Source: Lentimicrobium saccharophilum
GTDB taxonomy: Bacteria; Bacteroidota; Bacteroidia; Bacteroidales; Lentimicrobiaceae
Direction: 5' to 3'
DNA: 64,000 bases
Assembly (NCBI RefSeq): GCF_001192835.1
Contig: NZ_DF968183.1
Span: 1,312,622 to 1,376,621 of the forward strand
In this document: positions 27,601 to 35,984 of the stretch, in pieces
How the letters are laid out: each line of letters begins with the position of its first letter
Numbering within the stretch: the stretch's first letter is position 1
Program-made: the position numbers and the translations under genes
Notes under the pieces: model-generated
What the model saw: the letters and a program-made list of their open reading frames with translations, nothing else
What the model was told of the DNA's origin: nothing
Database searches by the model: none

Positions 27601-30600
27601 GTATGAGCGGTGCAACCACAGGTACTTCACCCATGACAGGAATCAATTATGTCGGCACCCAAACCTTTAATCCCGGTGTTACCACCATCAATTACTCCGC
27701 CGAAGATGCCGCCGGAAACAAGAATACCTGCTCCTACACAGTAACGGTTACCGATAACCAGTCTCCCACCTTTACTTCCTGCCCGTCAAACTATAATGTA
27801 AGTACAGATGAGGGTATCTGTTCGGCAACATTTGACCCGGCCGACCCGGCAGTTACTGATAATTGCTATGATCTGCTGGCCGTTACCTGGGTAATGACCG
27901 GAGCAACGACCGGCAACTCGCCGGCAACCGGCATCAACTTCCTGGGGACTACGACATTTAATACCGGTGTTACCACCATCACTTACACCGCGGTAGATCC
28001 GGGTGGCAATAATGCGACCTGTTCATTTACCGTTACAGTTACCGACAACGAGGCTCCTGCTTTCACATTCTGCCCTCCCGGGTACTCTGTAAATGCCGGA
28101 CCTGGCCGTTGTGATGCGGAAATAAATACACAAAATCCGGAATACTTCGATAACTGCGGAATATCGGGCCTTACATGGACCATCACAGGAGCCACTACCG
28201 GATCCGGCACCGGAAATATCGGACAATACACCTTTAATGTCGGGACCAGTATTGTGGTTTACACCCTGGCCGATAACAGCGCACCTCCCGTAACCGCAAC
28301 CTGCACATATGAAGTAAGGGTAATTGACAACCAGCCGCCCACCATGAACTGCCCGGCCAATCAGAACAGGGATACAGATCCGGGCGTATGTACCTACACA
28401 GCCGTTGGTAATGAATTCGATCCGGTCAATATCAACGAAAACTGCGCCACCTATACCCTTAGCAATGATTTCACCGGCGGGCCTACCCTTGCCGGCGCTG
28501 CATTCCCGCGAGGCACAACCACGGTGCGCTGGGTACTGATCGATGCAGGCGGAAACTCAACCCAATGCAATTTTTCTATAACTGTTACCGACCGTGAGGA
28601 TCCGGTAATCTCCGCTTGCGCGCCCCCTCAGACTGCCAGTGCCGATGAGGACTGCCAGGCTGCGGTACCTGATGTTAAAGGGCTGATTACTGCCAGCGAC
28701 AATTGCACCCCGTCAGCATCCCTTGTTATTTCGCAGAGTCCGGCGGCCGGTTCACTTGTCGGGGTAGGTGTTACCAACATTAACATTATTGTGGAAGATC
28801 AGTACGGAAATCAGGCCAGTTGCCAAACCACATTTACGGTAACTGACGATACCGCACCGGTATTCGCAGACTGCCCGGCAGAGCCCAGAGATCTTGGTTG
28901 TAACCCGTCAACACTGCCCAATGAAGCCATGGCCATTACTATTGCAGGCAATGTAACTGATAACTGCAACGCCAGTCCCATTGTAAGTGCCACCGGAGGC
29001 AGCATCACCAATACCGGATGCGACTACACCCAAACCTGGACAGTAACCGCCACAGACGGTAGTAATTCAGCCAGTTGCGAGGTGGTGTTTGAGTGGAATG
29101 AAGATAATGAAGCCCCCGTAATCACCACCACCGCCACAAACGGTGACCTGGGTTGTAACCCGACGGTTACAGCTCCCGTATTTACCGGAACCGACAACTG
29201 CGAAGGAACATTTACCCCGGATGTTGCCTCCGACGGACCGGTGAACACCAGCGGCTGCCTGTGGTCACAAACCTGGACAGCAACCTATACCGATGACTGC
29301 GGGAACGCAGCCTCCCCGGTTAGCATTACCTACACCTGGACCATCGACAATGAGCGCCCCGAAATCACAACCTCAGCGGTAAGCGGTGACCTGGGATGCA
29401 GCCCGGCCGTTGTGGAACCCATATTCTCAGGCTCCGATAACTGCGAAGGAAACATCACCCCGGTGGTCACCACCTCTGGCCCTTCAAATACCGGTTGCGA
29501 TTACTCCCAGACATGGACAGCCGAATATACCGATGCCTGCGGAAATCCTGCTACAGAAGTCAGCATTACTTACACCTGGACACAGGATAATGCTGCTCCC
29601 GACATCACCTGCCCAGCAGATCAAACCGTCACCGTCAACTCCGGCAATGTTTATATCCACTCCGGCACCGGCTGGGATGCCACCGCCACCGACAACTGCC
29701 CGGGAACAGTAACTTTAGCGGCTCAGCTTTCTGGTGTAACAACCACAGGCCCCCACACCACCCTCAACGGCGTCACCTTCAACCAGGGCCTGACCACCGT
29801 TACCTGGACCGCCACCGATGCCTGCGGAAATGAAGCTACCTGTGAATTTTATGTTCAGGTGGATGGCACAGCAGATATTGCGGTTGAGAAAACCGGCCCC
29901 ACAACCATTACTGCCGGAGAGCAGATAGAGTGGACCATTACCGTGACCAACCTCGGTCCGGCAACGGCTCCTGAGGTTACCCTGACCGACGCTATACCGG
30001 CAGGTGTAAATAATGCACAGATTTCCACCGATGGCGGCAGCACCTGGATTGGATGGACAGGAACCATGATATTTAATAACCTGGCGGTGAATGATCCTCA
30101 GGCATTGTTGCTCAGGGGCGAGGTTGACTGCGCTGCTTTAGATTTCACCAACACAGCTGAGGTTGCTGTATCCCTGCCATTTAAGGATCCAAATCCGGAC
30201 AATGACGAATCCTCTGTAACTACCACTATTGAGAACCCGCTGGTTGTTACTGCGGAAGTTACTGATTCAGAGTGCGAGGAAGAAGGCGAAATTGATATCA
30301 CCGTTACCGGCGGAACGCCGCCGTATACCTATGTATGGACAGGCCCCGTTGGCTTTACCAGCACTGATGAAGACCTTACCGGCCTTGTTTCCGGCACCTA
30401 TACGGTGGTGGTAACCGATGCCAATGGTTGCGAGGCTACCGATAGCTGGACCGTTACCAGCGAGGATACCGAACCTCCGACCTTTACCGCCCCAGGGCCG
30501 TTTGATTTCTGCGTATCAGGTATTTTCTCCGCAGTTTATGACGGAGTGATCGGACCTGATTCAGACATAGTTCCTGACGATATCTACTTGCCCTTATTCC

Positions 30601-30950
30601 CAACCGGCTGGACAAGACCTGACTGGTACATAATAGACGCAGGAAGTACCGTGCTTGACATTGATCCTGCTTCTCTTAATGACAATTGCTGCGATCCCGG
30701 CGAACTTACAATAAGCTGGATAATTAACTTCAGCACCGGAGAACCTTCAATTACCGGCACCGGGCAACCTTCAACCTATGATCCGGATACTAATGGTTCG
30801 CCTGATCCGATCAAACTATGGGGCACACCGAACAATGTGAATGTGACCCATACCATTGAATATTCAGTTACCGATTGTAACGGCAATGTGGCCGCTACCG
30901 TTTCCGTAGATATCCTGATCCGGCCAAGGCCCGAAGTGGATAAACAGTAA
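21684..30950 (+). CDS. giant secreted multi-domain Ig/HYR adhesin without a visible sorting domain
   Basis: Up to 3088 residues. A signal segment (CYLILSFLLISLNIKAQ) is clear, but the frame has no ATG before it. TTG codons at 21684, 21804 and 21825 are candidates; 21825 gives the most natural leader, and 21684 is the longest. Order of modules: an N-terminal beta domain (about 22000-22400), a glycine-rich domain with GGGGGGG runs (about 22700-23310), a series of Ig/PKD-like modules of 80-100 residues (23330-27190, several nearly alike), at least six HYR-type modules with paired Cys (27200-29860), a DUF11-type module (IAVEKTGPTTITAGEQ), one SprB-like repeat (GGTPPYTYVWTGP) and a C-terminal domain with DNCCDPGEL. 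It ends in LIRPRPEVDKQ with no CHU_C or Por domain. It is the first of four same-strand exported proteins; I expect it at the cell surface, but the export route is unclear. Confidence 0.85.
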   Translation: MSETNTTGLKANASPEHISTVRSLSRTAARTAIVRCKPLRLSAPALQLLPARFSRTCVRARACYLILSFLLISLNIKAQQPVVLTWPLTSPNETAIPSPYATLSFSAGKGVDSLRFSEAFGVMANGWNTDNQDPEAYFEYTLTPAPGTSLEINRLNFEVSLSRVNMRTSVQYSYDGFRMQKTQIGHTIYIATHEPRNLPVKTSLRVAYPQTLSIRVYGWSTVDYLVDFCTRNVSFDAVVFGRDLLAEIPTDTLSPQTELPEIEPVTPETLAALPATEDSPKLPPSDTTQITEPLAALGVLPPQDTLVGGGKEGEKAPLGTVTITTSQNWTVPAGVYEITVECWGGGGGGGGAYIGAGGGGGGGAYQVATFAVSVGQVYNITVGGGGSSGSNQNGGNGGTTTVTGPGGSLTANGGYGGIRGEGYRYWDWGSFSYIYVNDYGNGGNGGAGAFSGGNGGNSSGNGAGGGGGAGNNGSGTAGGNTATGAGGAGNPNVVPYVGGNGGAYRNSNGGGNNASIPSGGGGGARSVSSTSSGSGGTGARGQVIISWPACVDPTIYNVTGGGSYCSGGAGLPVGVDNSEADVNYQLFRGATALAIINGTGGAITFGNQTVAGTYTVVATRTVGGCTSIMNGSATITINPLSVAPTAITGTTTICTGSSTTLTVSGGTLGTGATVQWFTGSCGGTSAGTGNSITVNPTVATTYYVRYSGTCNTTTCASATVTVNEDNTVSPASYSPSLCINSALNPSITHTTTGATGIGAATGLPAGVFAAWAANTITISGTPTASGTFNYSIPLTGGCGPTIYATGTIIVNPLPVATITGPTPVCQGEAGQVYTTQVGMTNYNWSIAGGTINSGNTTASVSVTWNTPGNQSISVYYTNGNGCTGNAVTFPVLVNPTPVAVSPGDQSFCNGIATPVINLTGTPSGVTFNVSGGTGIGLANQNGITAIPSFVPTTGTATISITPVANGCTGSPVTFTITVYDLPTAVAPSDQMYCNGETTTVISLSGTPTGVVFDISGGAAVGLANQTGVTQIPSFTATTGSATVTITPQANGCTGTAVTYDILVHPTPTVTSPGNLVYCHNVTTTPINLNGTPSGVVFDISGGTSIGLADQTGVTAIPSFTTIAGIATITITPRANGCTGTPGTFTITVQSVPTAGSIAADQYICFGGTPDPITSVQNGTGDGDITYRWERSVSPFTVWTTIAGATTAGYNPGPLAFTTQFRRYTVSTLNGIACESAASNVVTITIQDVAVTAGSIGYSQTICYNGTPDNLVSVVDGTATAGATVSYEWQINTGAWVLLPGENNATLNISTPHTVTTSYRRRTVATLAGNSCYSDWTLQVTITVIRPVTAGSIAASQTICNGDTPAALTSVTAGASPGATITYRWEQSTDLGVNWTTIAGATTAGYAPGALTQTTWYRRITIATQNGTSCESVPTNTVIITVQDVVNPGSIAASQTICYGATPAPLTSVTPGSGSSSPAYSWEYSINGGATWIPIAGATGAGYAPGALTQTTWYRRITTCTVNGVNCSAASAHVVITVQGQVIPPTVTANQTICYNTTPAILNRTNATGGSGTFTYQWQSSTDNVNFTNVGASGPTYQPPALTVTTYYRVAVTDASCGGPYFSNVVTITVRAQLVAPEICCDQVVCYGYAADAITITSPPTGGVGTYSYQWQWSNNGTEPWTNQAGAIFPSYTPAIFDRYYRLVVTDPCGTVYSNAVHITSSVSFSLSFTGSGYPSNQVCPGYSFNYEIWSGGITLSGKTIKYSWSADPNFVSPSTGGPIGNVWGFLIYLYWAEIDFTVFNYTNQTVTTTINIYPTVYNNNGTVYCNLSPQPFPVTIRPFMLACPSDITANTSPGSCTAQVSIPNIQWVPNSCTSTVTWTMSGATTGSGTGNMNTRTFNQGVTTVTYSSVMNGQNTTCSFTVTVTDNEAPAITCPVNITRNTDLNQCAASIATPNPTFSDNCGGAAGVTLLTWSMSGATTGTSPMTGINYVGTQTFNPGVTTINYSAEDAAGNKNTCSYTVTVTDNQSPTFTSCPSNYNVSTDEGICSATFDPADPAVTDNCYDLLAVTWVMTGATTGNSPATGINFLGTTTFNTGVTTITYTAVDPGGNNATCSFTVTVTDNEAPAFTFCPPGYSVNAGPGRCDAEINTQNPEYFDNCGISGLTWTITGATTGSGTGNIGQYTFNVGTSIVVYTLADNSAPPVTATCTYEVRVIDNQPPTMNCPANQNRDTDPGVCTYTAVGNEFDPVNINENCATYTLSNDFTGGPTLAGAAFPRGTTTVRWVLIDAGGNSTQCNFSITVTDREDPVISACAPPQTASADEDCQAAVPDVKGLITASDNCTPSASLVISQSPAAGSLVGVGVTNINIIVEDQYGNQASCQTTFTVTDDTAPVFADCPAEPRDLGCNPSTLPNEAMAITIAGNVTDNCNASPIVSATGGSITNTGCDYTQTWTVTATDGSNSASCEVVFEWNEDNEAPVITTTATNGDLGCNPTVTAPVFTGTDNCEGTFTPDVASDGPVNTSGCLWSQTWTATYTDDCGNAASPVSITYTWTIDNERPEITTSAVSGDLGCSPAVVEPIFSGSDNCEGNITPVVTTSGPSNTGCDYSQTWTAEYTDACGNPATEVSITYTWTQDNAAPDITCPADQTVTVNSGNVYIHSGTGWDATATDNCPGTVTLAAQLSGVTTTGPHTTLNGVTFNQGLTTVTWTATDACGNEATCEFYVQVDGTADIAVEKTGPTTITAGEQIEWTITVTNLGPATAPEVTLTDAIPAGVNNAQISTDGGSTWIGWTGTMIFNNLAVNDPQALLLRGEVDCAALDFTNTAEVAVSLPFKDPNPDNDESSVTTTIENPLVVTAEVTDSECEEEGEIDITVTGGTPPYTYVWTGPVGFTSTDEDLTGLVSGTYTVVVTDANGCEATDSWTVTSEDTEPPTFTAPGPFDFCVSGIFSAVYDGVIGPDSDIVPDDIYLPLFPTGWTRPDWYIIDAGSTVLDIDPASLNDNCCDPGELTISWIINFSTGEPSITGTGQPSTYDPDTNGSPDPIKLWGTPNNVNVTHTIEYSVTDCNGNVAATVSVDILIRPRPEVDKQ

Positions 30951-31285
30951 TTAACATTTTGACAATGAGACTGAAACAGAAAATAAGCACAAATAAATTC
31001 AAGACAGGTAAAAACCTGCCCAACAACACGATATTTCCGGCCCGGCCTTCCCAACTGTTCTCCCACAGCCTTAGGGCCGTCCGGAATTTTTGCCTCCAAT
31101 ACAAAACAATGTTTAACAAAAACCACCGCCTATGAGAAAGGAAAGCTGAAAGAGAAAGACCGCTACTTGCGGCCATAACAAAACATTTTTTTAACAAAAC
31201 AAAAAACGTCCATCATGGACAAAACACAAACAAACAATTTTAATTTTTCTAACAATTTGATTACAAACAATTAAAACTTACAAAA
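30951..31285 (+). other. spacer between surface-protein genes
   Basis: 335 bases. A short open frame of 56 codons (30965-31135) begins with ATG, but its product is basic with no recognisable features, so I do not call it. A small hairpin CAGGT-AAAA-ACCTG lies near 31003. The last 130 bases are very A-rich and free of G runs, like a Bacteroidota 5' leader for the next gene. Confidence 0.45.
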
Positions 31286-32368
31286 ATGAAAAAGCAAATT
31301 TTAATTCTCGCGATGCTGACCTTAGCATTGCTTTTCTCCGCGACAAACATGTCCTTTGGACAACCCTTGAATCCTGAGAATGATTATCTGGATGCAGTTC
31401 CCACGTGTCCTGCTGCTATCCCCCTAACCTGTGCTACCGGAACCGGTTTAAACCCGGTACCAGGTGTTGAATATCCCTATACCATAACTGCACCTGACGC
31501 AGGAACAGTTTATTGGTTTGTAACTGATGATCCAACACAAATTATGACTGCTCCATCAACATTTACAGCGAACATCGATCCCGGCGATGGCACAGGCGAT
31601 TATCTTTTAGATTCCGATGCCGCATACAATGTTTTAGCTAATACTTCTCTAACTGTCAATCTAACCTGGAAGTCATTTAATGGTACCGCCAATCAGGTCT
31701 TATTGGTGGCTTATGTTGTAAATGCTTCCGGATGTACTGATAATATTGAAGTTTTTCGTATTGTTCCTACTTATTCGTTTACTCTTGATATTGCTGGTTT
31801 GGATGAAACTGGTGTTGTGGGTACTACAGAATGCGTTGGTAATATTCAGAGCGCATCATATGATGGAACAGACCTGAATGTAGTATATGGTGACAACTAT
31901 GTATTCTTTATTGTTACAGCAGCCAACTGGCAGACTTCATGGATGCCTTCATGGACAACAGCTAATTCAACTTTAGGCGCAAGTACCATCACTTCTGTTG
32001 AATGGGCATATGCTGATGAGGCAACAAATACTGGTGCATGGAATGCAGTCACTGATCCAGTACTCGCATCTCATTATACTACAATTGTCAATAATGGATT
32101 TATTAGTGAGGCTTGTATAGTTGTACGTGTTGAAGTTAGTCATGCTGCAACCGAAACTCTTGCTACTGAATCAATTGTACTTGGAATTAATGGTAATATG
32201 GAAGATCCTGAAACTGCAGGTAGTTATACATTATATCCTGATCTTGATGAAGGCCCAGCTGGTCAACCGTGTGTTAATAATGTTACTGACGAGGCAACAT
32301 ACACAATTACACCAAGACCTACTATGACCGCAGTAACTCCTACTCCGTTTGAAAATAAGCTTCCATAA
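31286..32368 (+). CDS. secreted beta-rich protein of the surface island
   Basis: 360 residues with a textbook signal peptide (MKKQILILAMLTLALLFSATNMSFG, then QPLN). The mature protein seems to hold two beta-sandwich modules: the first around TYTITAPDAGTVYWFVTDDP, with Cys pairs in TCPAAIPLTCATG; the second around FTLDIAGLDETGVVGTTECVGNIQSASYDGT. It ends ATYTITPRPTMTAVTPTPFENKLP with no type IX sorting domain. I do not recognise the family. Base composition is more AT-rich than in the flanking giant genes. Its position between a giant adhesin and a PKD-like protein, on the same strand, suggests a component of the same surface assembly. No terminator separates it from the upstream gene. Confidence 0.82.
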   Translation: MKKQILILAMLTLALLFSATNMSFGQPLNPENDYLDAVPTCPAAIPLTCATGTGLNPVPGVEYPYTITAPDAGTVYWFVTDDPTQIMTAPSTFTANIDPGDGTGDYLLDSDAAYNVLANTSLTVNLTWKSFNGTANQVLLVAYVVNASGCTDNIEVFRIVPTYSFTLDIAGLDETGVVGTTECVGNIQSASYDGTDLNVVYGDNYVFFIVTAANWQTSWMPSWTTANSTLGASTITSVEWAYADEATNTGAWNAVTDPVLASHYTTIVNNGFISEACIVVRVEVSHAATETLATESIVLGINGNMEDPETAGSYTLYPDLDEGPAGQPCVNNVTDEATYTITPRPTMTAVTPTPFENKLP

Positions 32369-34384
32369 TGGAGAGGTAGTTTGAATTTGCTTTTTCAACC
32401 CAATATTCTTTCCGGTTGGAGTTCCGAAGTTTCGGGATTCCGGCCGGAGGGAAGAAGGGAAGAAAAGGATTTCGGATTGTAGATTTCGGATTTCGGATTG
32501 AGAGATTCGGATATGCGATTTCAGGTTTTAATAGAATTTGACAATCCGGGATGCATGGAAACATGGCAAACGATGCGAGAATGAAGTGTAAATGTGATGT
32601 GATAATGTGGTAATGAGCTAATGTGATAATGTGATAATGAAATATTGGAGCATTGGAGCATTGGACATAGAACGTAAGACAGGATTCAGGCAGTGGGTTT
32701 AGGAAAAGGGCAGGTGGATTGGCGTAGTTGAGGCATTGTCACAGATTTTATAACGCATAGTTAAGATGGATAAAGGCAGAAGGAGTTGGAAGTGTTACAG
32801 TTTTACCGCGCGGGGTAAGCCCGGTGCAGGGTTTATGGCCTGCCACGGGGTGCTTGCACGCAAAGGACTGCACACTGCAACCGGTTTGCCACAGAAAGGA
32901 TAATTATGGATAAACCCTTAAGGCTGAGGAAGCTGCACGGTCCGGTGCTGTTTGATACCGGAGCGGAAGCGGAGCCTGCGGTCTGCCTGCACCGCATCCC
33001 GGAAATGGGCGCATGGAAGCCGGCGAAAGGGTTCATGATATCCGCCATTTTAAAGCCGCGTTTACACGGATTGACCTTCCCGCCTGTGGCGTGAACCCCA
33101 GGGTTCCGTTACGATGGCACTATATAGGCCCGATCACGATCGGGAGAAAGCCGGAAAGGGTTTTCGCGCAGTTGTTCCGCTTTGGCGGACATCAAGGAAT
33201 GGATTGAACGATTCCAAATCTGAACGCCTATGCAGCAAAATGGCAGGCAGAGGAAACTGAAGGGATTCCGCGGGGATCTCCGGGTGCTGTGCACAGGGGA
33301 TGGCCGGAAGAAGCCCGGATTTTCTGCAGCTGTTGCAGGAGGTGGCCGGAGCGTGGAAGATGTTGATCCTTATAGGATTTCGGATTTCGGATTTTAGATT
33401 TCGGATTGAAACTTACAGTCCGGAGCATTTCCGGAAATCTACAACTGAACGGAGCCCGTTGTCGAACAAAAATTCATGACAATGCGAACACGGTTTTAGT
33501 ATGAAGCTGAAGTTCCCGACAAGGACTGCCTGGTGTATAAGCCTGTATAACCGCAGGTTTACGGCCACCACTATGTCCGGCAATATAACGTTAAGGGAAT
33601 GAGCACGTTGTAAACAATTTTAACCTGATTGACTATGGAAAGAACCATGCAAGAATGCAGTAGGGTCAGCGGAGCTTTTGATTTCGGATTTCTGATTTTG
33701 GATTTCGGATTGAAAGGTTTACCGGAAGTCCGGCGGACGCGGGGAAGTGCTTTTGATGGCGGATTTACGTCCCCCGACCCGCGTCCCTCGACCACCTGCG
33801 ATCAAACACAGAAAAGAGCGGAAGTATGGAAACGAATGGATGTTGGAAGAGCGCTTAACCGGAGCTGTCGTCCCTCGTCCCTCGTCCCCCGTCCCCTTTC
33901 AGAAAGCATGGCCAGCCATTGGCAGTCAACGCTTTCCAATTCACGGAGTATTCACCAATTAAATTGATATGAATGCATAAGCAACAAAACAAACATGGCC
34001 CCGGCGCAGAAGCGGGAACCTGTATTGCCTGGCTGTTAAGGCCGGAAGCGGTGCGGGAGCCGGTGCAGGCTGCCGGGCTCAGGGCGGATGGATCTCCTCC
34101 ACCCTTGCGGGCAGGGCCTCACGAAAAGGAGTGGCCTCCCGGCAACACAATGGTTCAGCAACGACGAAGGCGACGACGATGCCTGCCAGAGAAAGACTGT
34201 CTGGCACGGCATCAGGGTGAGGGTCCACCCGGAGACGCCATAAGATTAATTATCAACAACATAGGCCCAGCAGCCCGGAGCAGGTTGCCCGCCAGGGGGC
34301 ACTTGCAAACCAGGGATTTAAAGACATTTTTGAGCTTAATGGGAGAGGTACGTCCTGATGTGAAGTACAACTTTATAGAAAAAG

Positions 34385-34534
34385 ACAAGGAGACAAGGAG
34401 ACGGGGAGACAAGGGGAAAAAGAAAGGAAGACCACGGTGGTCGAGCGTTTCCGATCCCGATCGCTATCGGGACCATCGGAACGAGACCACCACAAGCAGG
34501 ACAAGGAGACCAGGAGACGGGGAGACAAGGAGAA
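34385..34534. repeat. 150-bp direct repeat, copy 1
   Basis: It matches 34627-34776 with only a few differences at an offset of 242 bases. It contains AGACAAGG-type repeats, the dispersed hairpin TCCCGATCGCTATCGGGA at 34455-34472, and CCACGGTGGTCGAGCG next to it. Confidence 0.85.
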
Positions 34535-34626
34535 TGAGGGAAAAGGAGAAAGAGAGAGGAAGATGTAAAAACAATCATTGCGGCCTTGCGCCTTTGAGCG
34601 GGTCTTTCACGACAGACCTGCATTGG

Positions 34627-34776
34627 ACAAGGAGACCCGGAGACGGGGAGACAAGGGGAAAAAGAAAGGAAGACCACGGTGGTCGAGCGTTTCCGATCCC
34701 GATCGCTATCGGGACCATCGGAACGAGACCACCACATGCAGGACAAGGAGACAAGGAGACGGGAAGACAAGGAGAA
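34627..34776. repeat. 150-bp direct repeat, copy 2
   Basis: Second copy of 34385-34534, with the hairpin at 34697-34714. The 92 bases between the copies include a segment (TCATTGCGGCCTTGCG..GCGGGTCTTTC, near 34575-34610) that recurs in diverged form near 35829-35870, before the next giant gene. Confidence 0.85.
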
Positions 34777-34832
34777 GAAATTGCGGATTGCGGATTGCGG
34801 ATTGCGGAATGCGGAATGTGGGAAGTAGTAAC

Positions 34833-34938
34833 AAGAACACAAGAACACACAAACACTAAAACACAAGAACACACAAACACACGAACACACGAACACCTGA
34901 ACACCTGAACACCTGAACACCTGAACACCTGAACACTT
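34833..34938. repeat. octamer tandem repeat (GAACACCT and variants)
   Basis: Five perfect GAACACCT units and one variant GAACACTT run from 34891 to 34938. They are preceded by degenerate AACACACG, AACACAAG and AACACACA words in the same 8-base register back to about 34833. The array ends 10 bases before the ATG of the next gene, so it is in the promoter or leader position. Confidence 0.85.
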
Positions 34939-34948
34939 AAACACCAAA

Positions 34949-35635
34949 ATGACCGCATTTAAACACATACTTAGACTGATGGCTGCAGCGATAGCGCTGC
35001 TGCTGACCGGTGCATCCGCATCGGCCCAGTCGGTCACTGTGTATGCCGGTCAGACCTTTACCTTTGAGGTGGATGTTCAGTTTGCGCAGGAAGAAAATAT
35101 CACCTGGGAGATCTATGACAATTATACAGGCATCAACATGGCTGTTGTACCGGGCAACTGTCCGGTTACCAGCGCCTTCTTCCCGTCGGGTAATACCGGA
35201 TCATCGGTACCCATCACATTCCTGGCGGAAGGCATGTATATGGTCAAGATCACGGCGGTAAACGACTGTCCCACCAATAACATGAAGTTCTATCTGGTGG
35301 AAGTATTGCCTGCCCTGCCCACGGCCTCGCTGGTGGTGAATCCCGAAGAGGTTTGCCGCGGCGATGAAGCCGACCTTTTGATTACTTTTACCGGTGAAGC
35401 GCCGTGGAGCTTCGAACTCGAGGCCAATGACGGCATCAATCCGCCGGTAACAACAACATATAACGGTATCACGGACAACCCGTTTGTGATCGTGATATCG
35501 CCGACGCGGACCACTACCTACACGGTGCTTTCGGTCACCGACGCCAACGGAACCAACCCGGATCCGTCGAACAGCGTCACCCTGACCGTGAAACCGAGAC
35601 CGGATGGCTCGCCGATTTATCAGTATGAACCTTAG
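34949..35635 (+). CDS. small secreted PKD/Ig-like protein of the surface island
   Basis: 228 residues with a signal peptide (cleavage near ASASAQ). Two beta-sandwich modules follow: the first contains YAGQTFTFEVDVQFAQEENITWEIYD, the second opens with VNPEEVCRGDEADLLITFTGEAPWSFEL and is Ig/PKD-like. The chain stops just after that module at VTLTVKPRPDGSPIYQYEP, with no sorting domain. It precedes the giant CHU_C protein by 349 bases on the same strand. Bacteroidota adhesin loci often carry small partner proteins of this kind, so a subunit or adaptor for the giant protein is a reasonable inference. The start is fixed by the signal peptide at the ATG at 34949, directly after the octamer array. 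Confidence 0.83.
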   Translation: MTAFKHILRLMAAAIALLLTGASASAQSVTVYAGQTFTFEVDVQFAQEENITWEIYDNYTGINMAVVPGNCPVTSAFFPSGNTGSSVPITFLAEGMYMVKITAVNDCPTNNMKFYLVEVLPALPTASLVVNPEEVCRGDEADLLITFTGEAPWSFELEANDGINPPVTTTYNGITDNPFVIVISPTRTTTYTVLSVTDANGTNPDPSNSVTLTVKPRPDGSPIYQYEP

Positions 35636-35984
35636 AAGGAGGGACGAGGGACGCCTGAAGATGGGACGAGGGACGCCTGAAGAAGGGACAAGGGACGTAA
35701 GTAAGGAAAGAGCGGGGGTGGACGAGCGAAGCCGAGACCAACCGACACCACCATACATTGGAGACGAGAAGAGGGAGTGAAAGGGTGAGCGAGAGAGAAT
35801 GATAGTGAAAGGAAGATGTAAAAAAAAATCATTGCGGCTTTGCGGCTTTGCGCGGGTCTTTCGCTTGAGGAGAGGGTGCCGGAGCCGGCTTGCCCCGCAG
35901 CAACGCAGTGAATGCGGGGGATGAGGCGGACAGTTGAATTGAATTTTTGAATTTTTGAATTTTTGAATCTTTGAATCTTTTGGT
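35636..35984. other. repeat-bearing spacer before the giant CHU_C gene
   Basis: 349 bases with GGGACGAGGGACGCCTGAAGA-type tandem words (35640-35695), a diverged copy of the TCATTGCGGC..GCGGGTCTTTC segment (35829-35870), and octamer repeats GAATTTTT (35938-35980) that end directly before the ATG at 35985. No gene and no TAnnTTTG element are seen. Confidence 0.55.

Larger units (their letters stand above)
32369..34948. other. 2.6 kb gene-poor region built of short-period repeats
   Basis: No credible gene is seen. The region has stretches of phrase-like repeats: GATTTCGGATTTCGG (32460-32530, 33370-33420 and 33675-33715), AATGTGATAATG (32590-32640), GAGCATTG (32645-32668), GTCCCTCGTCCC (33870-33900), AGACAAGG/AGACGGGG (34385-34535 and 34627-34776), GGATTGC (34782-34806), and AACAC words (34833-34938). 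Most have a 7- or 8-base period. Between them lie GC-rich unique stretches (32750-33360 and 33980-34330) with only short, mutually overlapping open frames. A 300-codon frame at 33973-34908 is repeat-encoded and rejected. Confidence 0.6.

Noticed and set aside
30965..31135. A 56-codon open frame between the first giant gene and the 360-residue protein
   Set aside because: Basic composition, no signal peptide, no recognisable motif; likely part of a long 5' leader.
32906..33207. Two overlapping frames of about 62 codons each
   Set aside because: They overlap each other in different frames, show no family features, and lie in a region of decayed repeats.
33973..34908. A 311-codon frame rich in Arg, Glu and Lys
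   Set aside because: Its second half is a translation of AGACAAGG-type repeats and of the 150-bp duplication, and overlapping frames on both strands are equally open. There is no signal peptide or domain.
34833..34938. Possible CRISPR-like array
   Set aside because: The repeats are 8-base tandem units without spacers, and no cas gene is near.
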